From Reticulascus tulasneorum (lineage: Eukaryota > Ascomycota > Sordariomycetes > Glomerellales > Reticulascaceae), in NCBI GenBank assembly GCA_001557505.1, contig LSAX01000004.1, positions 1,612,001 through 1,676,000 on the forward strand: a stretch of DNA of 64,000 nt, written 5' to 3'. Position numbers and translations under genes: made by a program. Shown here one piece after another: positions 48,078 through 60,300 of the stretch. Under the pieces are notes generated by a model. The model saw only the letters and a list, made by a program, of their open reading frames with translations, was not told where the DNA came from and made no database searches. Position 1 is the stretch's first letter. Each line of letters begins with the position of its first letter.

Positions 48078-48620
48078 TCAGCTTAAATATTTCTTCAAAC
48101 TGGAGGGTAGCCATGTATGACGAACCTCCTCATCTGGCTTTTCCTCGGCGGCAATTTCCGATTCGGTGTCCTCAGCTGCTGCCTCTGGGGGAACAAAAAA
48201 TATGAGCAAGATAGTCACGGAGGAAGGTGGACTTCAGATGGGCTCACCGGATCCAGACCCATCGTCGCCGTTCGCCTCCTTCGCAGGCGCGCTGCCCTTT
48301 TTGGCCGGGCGCCCGGCTGACTTCGCGCCAGCCTTTTTCGGTGTTGCAGCCTTTTTGGGAGTTGTCGCAGGAGCATCAGTGCCTCGCGCTGCTGCGCGAG
48401 CTGCGCGACCCTTTGGCGCAACAGCAGCCTCTGGCACTGCGTCGCTCTTCTTGGGACGTCCGCGTCCTTTGGCGACGCCTGCGGGCTTGGCTACCGTCTT
48501 CTTCACTCCGCTGCCCTTTGGCCGCCCACGGGGACGGCCGGTTGGAACGTAGGGCTGCCTGTCTGGGTTTGCGGGACGGCCCCGACCACGCTTTACGGGC
48601 TCTTCGACGGTAGGTGCCAT
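48078..48620 (-). CDS. AT-hook chromatin protein
   Basis: Small basic nuclear protein expected to bind AT-rich minor groove, HMG-I/Y-like. Exons 48620-48248 and 48184-48078, intron 63 nt (GTGAGC...CCCCCAG), 159 residues. Three AT-hook cores are visible: KRGRGRPANP (11-16 core), TGRPRGRPKG (about 29-35) and KGRGRPKK (about 51-58). They are followed by an Ala/Lys/Pro-rich stretch with KKAATPKKAG repeats that resembles histone H1 tails. The second exon adds an acidic segment (EAAAEDTESEIAAEEKPDEE), giving the basic-then-acidic layout of HMG-like proteins. The final 13 residues after the acidic part are less certain and might be replaced by another 3' exon. No enzyme domain. Confidence 0.8.
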
Positions 48621-49906
48621 TATCGATTATTAAAATTCGGAATAAACCGTCGTAAATGGTGGTGATTTTGATGATTTATCTCCTCCAAATATGGATAGGA
48701 GGATGATCGCAGGTTAGGTACAGCGGCCGTAAATATGGGGGTGTTGGTGCGAAAGAAAAGAAAGGTGAGGTGAGGTGGGTGGTGGCTCTATCGTTTTATG
48801 CGGATGAAAGCGCGTTCCAGATCGCGTCTCATGCAATTTCAGACCTTCGGCTGAGAAATCATAACAACAGCGCTATAACCGACCTAGAAATTTACCAGCT
48901 AACAAACCGTGCATAATTCGTTATGTAAATCTCGGATCATGAGGGAATGATTGAAATCTTCTATTGTTGGTAGTTAGTCAATTGTCGCGTCGCAAGGCTT
49001 GTATGGTGCTGTATTGGAGTCGGTCAAGCTGAGATGGGATGGGGGTCTGATATGCTTGAATGCATAACTGTCGTCATGTTTGAGTCCACAGTACGGACCC
49101 TAGTGACTACCTCGACATGGCCTGGGCGCATGGCGCATTGCATCACATAAGGTAAGGAAAAAGGTCGCAAGTATGTGCGCAATGGGCTGGATGCTATAGC
49201 CAAGCATAAAAGTAACTGATGCGCTGTCTATTAATCACTGCTTCGGATTCGATCCTCTGATTACAACGGTTATGTAGTATGCAAGTCGGAGTTTTGCGGC
49301 GACACTGGACCCTGGGTTGATGTTGAGAATAGGTGATTAAAGAGCCCGAGTATTGTAGTCTCCCTAAAACACCTGTGACTCCTTGTTTATTTTAAACCTG
49401 GACTGGCTCTATCCAACCCACAACCAAGGCCGCTATACGCTCTTATTCAGCTCCGAGAGCACGGCTGGTCCGGCGGCATACCTTGGCGCCGGGATATGAG
49501 GCAATCGGCGGCTTCCGGGGGCGGCAGTGATAAGATCCATGTCTTCTGATAACATCCTCTCAACGATCTGCATATTTACATACTGACGAGTCAGGCTCTC
49601 AACAAGCTTGCAGAATGCGGGGAACCAACTAACTGGATTGCTGGCACTGTGATAAAATGACTTAACCTTCCGAGCTAACAAGCGGGAAGAGAATCGAAGG
49701 TGCACTTCGTAGCTCCATCACAAGCAACCAGATCTTCCTCATTTCACCCCCACAAGAAAAGACGTCATGTCATCCTTCAAGATCCGATCCACCTCTTATA
49801 AGAGATCAGGCAAACGAAGCCACTAAGGGTGGATTTATGCTGAACGTGACATCGCTTAATCATTACCTAGGTACAACCATTGAGTGACGTCCACTATACC
49901 GTCGCC
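48621..49906. other. Divergent intergenic region
   Basis: 1.3 kb between the outward-pointing AT-hook and dioxygenase genes; both promoters lie here. The word TTACCTAGGTAC sits at 49863-49874, 33 bases before the dioxygenase ATG. No gene supported. Confidence 0.55.
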
Positions 49907-50973
49907 ATGGCGCAGACAAAGTACGCCAATCGCAGTATCCCGGAGATCGATCTGCAGGATTTTGACGCCCGCATGGAAGAAATCACTGCCCAACTTGTCC
50001 TTGCCGCCGAGGCGGACGGCTTCTTCGTCGTGCTGAACCACGGTATTCCCCAACCCGATATCGATGCACAGTTCGCCGCCGCCGAAGCCTTCTTCTCCCT
50101 CCCAGATTCCGTCAAGGGTACCGTGCCATTTAGTCACAAGAACACGGGCTGGGAGAAGAGCTCGCAAGTGCGGCCCAGCACGGGCAAGCCGGACGAGAAG
50201 GAGAGCTACCAGATGCAGTTCGGGGCTAACATGGACGGCATGTGGCTGCCCGAAGATGCCTTGCCCGGCTTCAAGGACCAGAGTATTCCTTTCATGTGGA
50301 AGGTGCAGAAGCTATCCGAAAAGCTGATGCTTTGTTTTGCGCGGGGGCTGGGGTTCCCGGATGAGCATTTTGTAAAGGCCCATGATGCAACGAGGCCGAC
50401 GGCGCAGACTGTGTTGAGAGCATTGCATTATTTTGGCTTGGATCCATCTGTGCCTACCCCGGAGGGCTACTATCGGGCTGGCGCGCACGCAGACTGGGAC
50501 TTCCTGACTCTTCTTTTCCAACGCCCGGGCCAGAGCGGACTGGAGATATGTCCTGGCAGGGAAGTGTTCACTGAGTTCGGGTTAGGAGACGAATGGACCA
50601 AGGTTGCACCGGTGGAGGGCGGGATTGTGTGTAATATGTTGGTCTCTCCCTCTTATTCTCGCTGTGCATTAGTTTGGGACCTAACGTGGGCAGTGGTGAT
50701 CTTCTCATGTCGTGGAGCGATGACCGTTTCAAGTCGACATTCCACCGGGTCAAGACGCCTACAGATCCAGCTGTGGACTATTACGGTCCCCGGTACAGTA
50801 TGGCCTTCTTCAACCAACCAAACACGGATTGCCAGATACAAGGGCCTCTAAAGAAGTATCCAATGGTAACAGGAGAGCAGTTCACAAAGGCAGCGATGCA
50901 GCGCAACTATGCGGCTCTCGAAGCAAAGAAGGCCCAGTTATCAAATGCCACTTCCGAAGGAGGTGCAGATTGA
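49907..50973 (+). CDS. 2-oxoglutarate/Fe(II)-dependent dioxygenase, isopenicillin N synthase-like fold
   Basis: Soluble non-haem iron oxygenase that couples 2-oxoglutarate decarboxylation to oxidation of a small substrate. Exons 49907-50637 and 50694-50973, intron 56 nt, 336 residues. The N-terminal DIOX_N part includes IPEIDLQDF and GFFVVLNHGIP. The iron ligands are His194 and Asp196 (GAHADWDFLTLL) and His261 (STFHRV). Arg277 and Ser279 (PRYSMAFF) fit the R-x-S 2-oxoglutarate clamp. The donor reads GTTGGT, an uncommon form, but it is the one that restores VCNIGDLLMSW, a block conserved in the family. The substrate is unknown; relatives act on amino acids, pyrimidines and metabolites. An upstream extension lacks an ATG. 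Confidence 0.9.
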
Positions 50974-51260
50974 ACCATCGTTTTCTTCCCTTTGTTCTTT
51001 TGGAATTCTGGGAATTGGTAGCTCCAAGTAACTAGGCATAACAAGCAAAGACGGCGCCGACTGCAGGCGATTAGCATTTTTTGACTTTATTGTGATAATG
51101 TACAATCTTGATATCATTCCTTTTGCCGACCTAAGTTTTTGAAATGCTCCAGCCGTTATAACCTGTTTACTTATAGTGCAACTATCTCAACATGCTGAAT
51201 CTTGGTCGCTCTCTCCCAATAGTTGGAGCAGACTGTCATCGGATTTTGCCTCCCGTGCAT
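50974..51260. other. Convergent 3' spacer
   Basis: 287 bases between convergent genes, AT-richer than its surroundings; no gene seen. Confidence 0.6.
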
Positions 51261-52171
51261 TTATTCGACAACCTTGGTCTTGATCTTGCCGCTGGCGCCG
51301 CTCTTGACGCGCTTTGCAATAGGGCGGTTGATGTGGTGGTCAGGGATCCAGCTCTCGTCGTAGTCCTTGCTAGAGCCAGTAGCGAGTCCGGTAGACTCAG
51401 ACCCGGACAGAGGCTCGGCGACCTCGACCCTCTTAACCTTCTTTGTAGACTTCGTACGCTTGGCCTGGGGGAAGAGAGCCTCGATCCAGGTCTTGTAGAC
51501 AAAGTAGAGGGTGCCCGCGAAAGCACCGGTAAGGAATAGGTAGAGGAAGATGCTGCATGGTTCGTTAGCACTGCGAAGCATATAACGGGGCTTGCCCTTT
51601 CTTACATCTGGGGGTCCAAAATGCTGGTAGGGGGTTCAACAACCGAGGCCGTGGAGTTGTAAGCCTGGATCTGGAAGATGTCGCCCTTGGCATTGGAGAT
51701 GACAGCGATAAGCTGCAGCCTCACATCCTGCGGTTGCATGTCGAGCGAGAAGGAGTATGGCAGAGTCTTCTTGTCACCGGGCTCGATGGTAGTGTCGTAG
51801 CGCACGGCAGTCAAGTTGCGGACAATGCCGTCGGTCTGGGCAGCGCCCACGGGAAGCTCGGCAGTAGTCGATAGCATACCGCCCAGGAACGCGACCTGGA
51901 TTGGGGTATCCTCATGGTTCGTGAACTCAACCACGGCATTGGTCGCGCGACCATTGACAAGCTTCACGCCAAAGATGTCCGCATCTGGGAAAGTGGCCTC
52001 GACATCGGCAGCGAGGACAGGCGGGGATGCAGCCTAAAGCAAACTGGTTAGCTGGAGATGTTGGCATGTCGGGATTGCGGGTTGGAGATTTACGGGGCCA
52101 TCATCCTGAGCAACTGCACCGAAGATGGGCAGAGCTAGGAGAGCGAGCAGGGACGACTTGAGGTAAACCAT
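51261..52171 (-). CDS. IRC22: Translocon-associated protein alpha subunit (IRC22 family)
   Basis: Type I membrane protein of the endoplasmic reticulum, related to TRAP-alpha/SSR1 that sits at the Sec61 translocon. Exons 52171-52094, 52033-51606, 51552-51261; introns 60 and 53 nt; 265 residues. Signal peptide (about 1-21, MVYLKSSLLALLALPIFGA); a lumenal beta-sandwich domain (about 27-165) with VKLVNGRATNAVVEFTNHED, FLGGMLSTTAELP and IEPGDKKTLPYSFSLDMQPQ. One transmembrane helix follows (about 171-190, IIFLYLFLTGAFAGTLYFVY) and a Lys/Arg-rich cytosolic tail. The splice inside codon 169 joins DPQ to the helix. Fungal IRC22 proteins have the same length and layout. Confidence 0.93.
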
Positions 52172-52982
52172 AGTGGCGAGCTGGACGGAAGATGGGTGAA
52201 TGCGATTGGGGACTCAATGATCGCAATCGATTGCGGCAATGACGAGAGAAGTAAGAGGCAAGAATCGGGAGGAAGGGTTGAGGAGATTTGGAGACAGGTC
52301 GCAGATCACACCTTAGAGACAACCTAGCTTCCCCTTGAGGCGACGGAAAAATGTTGTGTGCGGGTGAATCAGCAATCTGGCCTCACACTTGACTGCATGG
52401 ACCAGGGCGTGTGCCTCCACTCCCTACTAATTAGTTAGCTAGTCCAGTCCGCCAGCTAGGGTACCTAACTAAAGTTACGAATACCCCAGCCTTGTCATAT
52501 TCCCCAAAATCACCGCCAATGACGTGCAGACGCATTTTATCATTTACCAGCCACCGTCAGGGTCCCCTTCTGCATTGGGAAAGTCTTTACATATCTGGAG
52601 CTACCGCATATAGGACAGTTGTGCGAAGTATTTGAGAAGCAAACCGCTCTAATTCTGTGTTTGACGGATCCATTATTCGGTACAGCCCCTGGACTTATGG
52701 ATTGGCGGGTCGGCAAAACCAAACCTGCCTGATATCGCCGCCTTTTCGTTATCGATACGAGAATGAGTTGTCGAATGTTTAAAGCTCACTGGTAGAGTAC
52801 ACTCTTAGGAGTTCCGTGCCCATGCGGACAATCTTCTGAATGATCGCTATCTTAACTCCGACCGTCTTCCCGCCGTGGTTGAACTATTCAAACTCTTCCG
52901 TGACGCCAAAAAAAAACACCCCATCAACCAAACCCTTCCGCAAAGTAAGTGTGACGAAGTGAAACTTTTAGGACCAATCCAT
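52172..52982. other. Intergenic
   Basis: About 810 bases: promoter of IRC22 at the left, 3' side of the Mediator gene at the right. A GGTACCTAACTA word occurs near 52460. No gene. Confidence 0.55.
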
Positions 52983-55900
52983 CTAAGACAAATCCATGCT
53001 CCCCCAACCATCGAGCAAGTCTGTGCCCCCTGAGAGACTGCCAAAGATATCCCCATCTGCGCCCAGGTCCAATGAACCCCCCCCAGCTGATGAACCCCCT
53101 AAGCCCATATCTGCTCCGAGGCCACCCATCCCCAGATCAAGTCCGACGGTATCAACCGACATCGCATCGCCTCCTGCCACATTGGCTGCTGCCGCTGCCG
53201 CGGCCATGTCGTCTAAGGACTCCGTCCCGGCGTCCAGGCCCAAGCTCAGCTCCCCTTGCAGCATGGCGTCGGCCTGGATAGCTTCAGCCTGAGATGCCGC
53301 CATCTGAGCTTCGACTTTCCTGTAAAGTCTAACGATAATCTCGGCCAGGTATACGTCCGTCTTTTGTATCTTCTTAAACTCCTCGGCCTCCCCCTTCAGG
53401 ACCTCTCGCATGGTTAGGCGCCTCTGTATAGTCGGTGCCATGTTGCCAGAGTCATCCATGAAGTTCACCCGTGCTGTTTGCGGACTGTTTGCAACGTTTG
53501 GTGCGCAAATCAATGCTGTCGCTGCGTCGTAAACTATACTTCCGCTTCCTGCCTCTGTCTGCTGTTTTATCTCTTCATAAATGATATGGAGAACTCGTTT
53601 TGCTCCCAACATCTTGAGGCTGGCCAATATCTGACGGTGCGTGTACGCCGTGGGCATGATATTCATGCCAGGATGAAGGCTCCACTGGACGAACCCCTGG
53701 ATTGTGTGTTTGATGGCAGCGGTGAGTCCTCCATTGGGCGTGCTTGTCCAAGCCTCTAGCTCATTATGATCTGCGCCTCCTGTCCGTCGTGATAAGGGGA
53801 TATTATCTTTCAAAGCCCTCAGAAGGGGTTCGATCTCTTGGCTTTTGGGATCTTGCCGTTGATAGGCTCGTAAGGAGTGCTCCAAGGGCTTTGCAATTAT
53901 GTTCAATACGGACGAGAGCATGGTCGATGCTTCGTGGGATATTGCGTGCGGCTGCAAGACAAGTTGCAGTATCCTGATGATTGCCTTTTGATCCTGTGGA
54001 CGGTCGACCCACAAAGAACTGGCAAGATATGTGATAGCAGTAACAAGAGAAGGCAGGAGAAAAGTGTCAACGAGATCTAAGCAGGCTTTAGCACACTGAA
54101 TGGAAGGAAAATTTGGGTCGACTCACATTCGACGCCACTTTTGAGGTTCTCTTCCGGAAGATGACCTGTGCTAAATGCCAACACGATGTTTTGAAACAAC
54201 GTCGGCACTAGTAAATAGAAGTCTTGCGGTGGGCACGACGACATCAGGTCATCGCCAATTCCTCCTGCCTCCGTGTCAAAGAGTTCGCGAATCCAGCCAT
54301 TGAGATGACCCTTTTCTTGGTCAGGAAGATCTTCAAATGGCTGGCTCGGGTGGCTCTGGCTCAGCAGCTTCGCAACGAAGGAGTCTGTGGAGCGAATTCC
54401 CAGGTCCGCAGCACTCAGGTTGTAGCGGTACACGAAAGCCAAAAGAAGTAAAAGGATAGACCCGAACTCCTCGTACACAGGTTGGTACTCTCCCTGGTCT
54501 TCATCGTACCGCCAACTGTCCAGAAGCTCACATAATGGTTGCAGAATGGTTGTCGGCTTCTCAAACAACAGCAGGACGTCAAGGGAAAGTGGCTTTCGTA
54601 CTAATTGACTGCACAGGAACTTCAACGACATGGTTTCCTTGTTCTGGCACAGTTGACCCAACACCTATGCCGGTCAGCAAATTTGCGATGGGGAAAGTTC
54701 GGAAAGCGGTACAAACCTCGGTCAGAGCTTGACAAACAGCACCGACATTGCCATCCATGTTGTCGAGCTCTCCAATCAACGACTGCATTCGCTCGGGATC
54801 GGCCAGACATTCTCGCACCAGGGTGTCTTTCACATATTTACCACCAGGAGGCAGGGACTGGTAGCTGACATTTTCACCCAATAATGTCTCGATGCTGCTT
54901 TCTTGAACTAGGCCGTGTAAGCAGCATGCCCAACAGAAATCTTCCCGAACCGAATCCGTGAAGGGATTGTTGTTCTTGGCATCGTCAAACATGGACGACA
55001 GTGTCGGGAACGCATTGGTGTCGACATGGCTCAGCGCTTCCGTGATGCAATACTCGGGTGTTAGAGGAGGATACATGTGCTTGCTGAGGTTTACAATCAA
55101 GAGAGGCAATTTGTTCATCAAATAGGAGCGTAACAAGTGGGCTGCCTTGTTGCCCTCGTTGCGAAATACTGCGTTAGCGAGGACATCGAACGAAGCAAGG
55201 ATGAGGTCAATCGTCGTTGTCTGAACATCGCCCTGGGAAGAAATCAGATCTCCTGGCCAAACTTGCCTCACACCAAGCCTCACCTGATATCGATTATTCA
55301 AGTAATTGAAGATGGCCGAGTCATCAATCAGGGGCCGCCCGACAAGCTACGCATCCAGGTTAGCTTCATACGGAAGAGAATCGCAGGAAACTAACAGCTG
55401 CGTTAAGATAGATATAGAGGCCCGCTCGCGAGTTGACAATGGGCAGTTCCGGTATTACAAAGTTCTCCAAGGCCACAGTCGTATCAAACAGCTCGTCCAG
55501 TTCGGAGTTGGCAGTCGGCTTCTTTTCATCGGCTGGCTCGAAGCCCGCCAGCGTGCTCGTGCGGAAGAGCTCCAGACGAGTCGCAATTTGTGAAGCATTT
55601 TGTATGATAGTTGGCACAAAGTTGGCCAGACTTTCGGACATGGCCTTTCGAGCATCTGCGATGATCAGCAACAGTGTCCGTAGTCGCGCAGGGTCGGGAA
55701 CACTTACCCTTAGCCGACGGCTTACTCAATGCCTTCAGAACCACCTGGTTTTCGCACACACCAAGCAGCAAAGCAACAAAGGCTGCTCGAGCAGACTCCA
55801 TCTCATCTCTCGCTTGGACAGCTTGTAGCTGGCCCATGACATCCACCGCAAAGGCTGTCGAGGCAGCTGTGAAGAGGGCCATCCACTTTGCCACGACCGT

Positions 55901-56368
55901 TGCAACCTCCAAAGCATCATCGCTGGTTTGAATCGCAGTGCCCTGTGCCACAGCCTTGGTAAGTCTGTAGAACATGACCTCCTCAGCTCCGTATGAGGAG
56001 CCCCATCTCAAGATGTCCTCGCCGTGATCCTCAGCGGTCGGCCCCTGCGTCGCACCACGCGATTGGGTGTGTGAAGTCGAATATCTGTATAGTGCCTTGA
56101 GTATAGACGGCGTATCGATGTATGCCAGGGTCGAGAGGACCTGTAGGTAGCGAGGGATTCGAGGATCGAGGCTCTCATGATTCGCGCCTTGCGGTCTCAG
56201 AAACAGATCGGCGACCGCGGTGGGCGGCAAAGGATGCTTGGATTGGAGGAATGGGACGTAGGACTCGAATTGCTCAGGATCGAGGCGGTGGGCCAGGCAT
56301 CTCGCTATGAACTCGGACCATTGTTCCAGGGCGATCCGCTGGACGCCTCTAACGACGCGACCTTCCAT
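52983..56368 (-). CDS. NUT1: Mediator of RNA polymerase II transcription subunit 5
   Basis: Tail-module subunit of Mediator (Med5/Nut1), which links activators to polymerase II. Six exons: 56368-55708, 55655-55396, 55346-55284, 55232-54717, 54664-54127, 54076-52983; 1043 residues. The start at 56368 gives an N-terminus with ALEQWSEFIARCLAHRLDPE and FESYVPFLQSKHPLPP, as in mould Med5. The 51-nt intron between exons 3 and 4 is in frame but has GTGAGG...TCCCAG ends. Two donors are of the GTT type (GTTAGT, GTTTGT). The helical body includes LVGRPLIDDSAIFNYLNNRY and YCITEALSHVDTNAFPTLSS. The C-terminal part has EEFKKIQKTDVYLAEIIVRL and a Gly/Asp-rich end closing in SMDLS, typical of Pezizomycotina Med5. 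Confidence 0.9.
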
Positions 56369-57379
56369 GTGGAACAGGCTCGAGATCTGGGAGGAAGAAG
56401 GGTAGTTGTGGTCGGAAGTTGTATTCGCATTTAACACAGTTATACCAGAGTCTGGTCCATTACTTGAAACTGAATCATCGCAGGACGTAGAGTAAATAGC
56501 TATGGTTGCTGGGTTATCATGTCTTGAGAAGGCTGAAAACATTCGTAGTCGGGCAGGGTCCAAAAATCCGAAGTCAGCCTGCCACCAACAGCGGGACAGA
56601 CAGCCTTGCGTCCCAAGTTGTAGCAGTGGGGGCCCATGCCCTGGAACATAATAATAATCCGACCAGGCTGTCGCCACCTCCCTGAAGGCACTAAATTACC
56701 TACGTTGGCCTTGCATGCGTTTAGCGTCGACGCCGCTCCTTACCCATTGCCTAAGGTACCTCAAGTAATAGTACCTGTTTAAGACAAAATCAACTCAGGC
56801 ATCCTAGCCAGCCTCATATTCATCCTCTTATGACCTATATCGACATCTCACTTCAACTATCGGCCATGGGTCTGGTTTAACGCTAGAGGGTTGGATTTAA
56901 TGTTAAGTTCTTATGATCTGCCAGAGTTGGCCCACGGCAGAGATAGCATCGGCAGAGAGAGCATTTTTGCCCAAATCAGCACTACCTCGCTGCAGTAGAT
57001 ATAAAAGTCACGAGCAATTCGCCTCCGAATAGGCATCAGATAATCAGATGAGTGTATTGGACCCGCCAATCAAGACCTATTACTCGTGCCCTAACAGCCG
57101 TGTTGTTCTGCAATCCCAATATCCTTCCATGCTGCCTTGGTTTCTCGTTCCGCATATCCCGTCTATGAACCATCGCGCTCCTTTCCCGGAGTTGTATATC
57201 CTATGCCGTCTCAACCAACTCCTCCCAATAAGCGTATCAAACACATCATACCCGAAACATCCAGAACCACAAAGGGTATATGTAGCCTCCCATTGCAATG
57301 TGTAAGTTATACAGACAACAGACACGCTCACTCTAGCAAAGAGCAGAACCCCAAAGACAGGAGACGGAAGGGGAGAAGA
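56369..57379. other. Intergenic
   Basis: About 1 kb: promoter of the Mediator gene at the left, 3' side of the oxidoreductase gene at the right. The Med5 frame stays open to 56677, so a longer Med5 start cannot be excluded. GTACCT words at 56755-56776. Confidence 0.55.
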
Positions 57380-60300
57380 CTAATACAACAGCTCCCCACT
57401 TTCTGCCATCCTTGCGAACCTATCACTGGGTTCATCAAAATTGTAGTCCTCACCCCTCACGACACGGTCGACTTCCTCTCCTACAAAAGGATACACGTCC
57501 TTCCATGCATTCCTACCCATCCAGCAATCTAGATGCCCGTAGCCCGGGACCACCCGTCGACGATACTGAATGCCGCCAGCGCCGTCTGAACTGCGCGAGC
57601 CGAAGGTGTCGCAAAGCACCTCGTACGTGCGCTCCGTCGACTCAGGTGTCAAGACAGCATTGTCTCGGCCCACGAACAGAAGGAATGGGACGCCCTTCAG
57701 GCGCTGGATGTTTTCCGCGCTGGTGAGCCTCTCAAAATCATTGCTCATACAGTGGCCGTCTGCCCCTTGCTTCATCAGGAGGTGGAGCTGGGTCATGTTG
57801 ACACCACCAAAGAACCGATCGATTTGACGATGAGTAGCCTCATTCAGATTTCGGTGGTTCCAGCATCGGCCAAACACAAGCGTACAGCGATGGCAGCTTG
57901 CGTTATTACAGATTTCCTGCCTCTCTTCTGGATAGAATCGCAAGAGCTCATTCAAGGCCCTCTGCAGGTAACTGTCGTCCTTGGCCGTGCTGCAGGAGAA
58001 CCACTTGCCAAGAAGCATCTTGTACAGCCTGTCCATGGGTACTGGGCCGATCATAGTCTTCAGCGTGTTCAGAGCGCTCCACATCGGATTCATGAAGACC
58101 TGACTGCAGGTAACACCCAAAATCCAGTCGGACGGAATGGTGCCGTCCAGGAGGCCTGTGGAGAAGGCCACACTCCCCATACAATGCGCGATGGTGTAGA
58201 TCTTGTTGTCTTTGGAGTTTCCGTCGGGGTAGTTGTTGCGAATGTACTCAAGACATGCCTTTAAATCCAAGCGCGCATCAAAGGTTGTGTGGTTATTTTG
58301 CGCAACCATGAGCTGGCCGATGCGGTGGACCGAGATAAACACCCGGTATCCCGCACGGGTGAAATAGTTGACGGCGTTATATGGGATTGTTGGCAAGGCG
58401 TAGATCTGGTGGTCAACGGCGGCCCCGGGGATCATAAAGAGATTCTTGGTGGGAATGCCCTTGTTCGTCGGCTCCCACATGTGCATCCGTGACTTGACGT
58501 GGTCGCTTGCAACAATGACGAAGGATGCATCTGGAGGCGTATCATTGACATATCCATTGTACGTGACGCTGGGATATTCCAGCGGTGTGAATGGCGCAAG
58601 GAAGAGAGATAGAGACTTCCGTGTGAAGTACGTCAAGAAGCTCGCAGCACTATAGGCCTTCTTGAGCAGTCCGCTCCCTGTCGGGGTCATCGTCATGATC
58701 TGCGAGACGAAGTCCGAAGCTTGAATATGCATGATACCCTTAGCCACAACCTTTCCGCGACGCCATGGCTCTTCGACCGTCTCGCCGTCCTCTAGGTCCC
58801 GGTTGGGTTCAGATATGTTCACATAGAGCGTGCTGGTTGCTTTCCAAAATTGAAAAGGGGCCAAGGCAACGGAGGAGTCCACCACCTTGTACCCGTGGAA
58901 GTGCAGAACCTTGCCATCGATGCCTCGCATGTCGAAGTCGTAGGCCATATTTCTCGTGCCTGGTGCCTTGTGATCAAGAATGAATAGATTGAATGCCCCT
59001 CGCTGGACCATGAATGGCGAGCCTGGAAGGGTTGGGCAGACGAATGTCCCTGTCAACATAGCTCTGTGATCTGGCTCCATCACCGTAGATTTGGTGTTAA
59101 AGGCTTGCACACTGAGGAAGAATCTCGCACTCTCGCAGAGGCTCTTGGCCGTCTGATAGGCAAGCTCATACGTCTCGCGCTTATCGACTATCATGTTGTC
59201 GTCTCGGTGAATGAAGCCCGACATGACTTCTGTGAATCCAAAGCCGCCAGCTTTGGCAACTAGTGCTTTGGAAATCATGGTCCCCGCTTCCTGTATTTGT
59301 CTTCCTTCCGAGTCAAGCTGTTGTTCAGCTCGTCTGACCGGGGCATGTTGTGGTGCTCCGAATAGATCGAGAATGTGATTTGCCGTGTCGTGAATTTTGA
59401 GTTTCTCCTTGACAATATAATGTTCGACCGACCGTTCTGCCAGGGCAGTAATGGTTGCGAATGGATTGACACCCAACGCTGCTGGTATGACGGCAGCATC
59501 GGTCACAATGAGACCGGGATGGACTTCTTCTTCTTCTCCTGAGAAAACTTCCCCAGCGTGGTTTGTCACACCAGTCGCTCCAGTATCATCTCGAGCCATG
59601 CACGCTCCACTACTCGAGGTTAGAAAACATCAACACTCAAAACTTCAAAGCAAGTACATACCCGATAGGATGGACCGTCACTTGCTGGCTGCCCATCAAG
59701 GCATAGAATGGGTTTTGAATGAATGTTCCGCCAACAGCCTGCGTTGCCTTGGCCAGCAACTCGTTAAGCTTTCGAACATGGTCACTTCGACCGACTCCCA
59801 GGAACTCCAAGACGGGCTTGTCATCCTTTAGTGACAACATGGCCTGGCTGCCTATAGTTTTTTCTTTTGGTAAGTGTGAGTATGCAATGCGAAGAGGGGA
59901 GCACATACTATCGTGGGACATGACAAGGTACACTTGAGTGTTGTCCAGCGATCCGCCCTGCCGATAGGCTCCGAACAGACGGCTGCTGTATCGCGCAAAA
60001 GCAGAGCGAACTTTTTCGGTGAAGTTCTCACCCGTGGGCTGCTGACTCCCCGGTAGAAGCTCGAGCAACGTCTGCAAGAACGGAGCCAATGCTCTAGGAA
60101 TTGCGCCTTCCTCAATGACGTACCCATCAAGTGGATTTGCGTGGCCATGACGGTTGTCGATCATGGAGTTTATGGTTGGGCCGATTGGGTTGTAGGGGTT
60201 GGGAAAGGCCTTGCCGATAGCATTGGCTTCGTAGTCCGTGTTGTACCTGAAGCAAGGTCAGCGTCGTGTATTTACAGTATCGATCAACGGAACCCACCCA

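Noticed and set aside
56369..56677. N-terminal extension of the Med5 frame
   Set aside because: Open frame, but the extra 103 residues do not resemble Med5 N-termini; the start at 56368 fits the family better.
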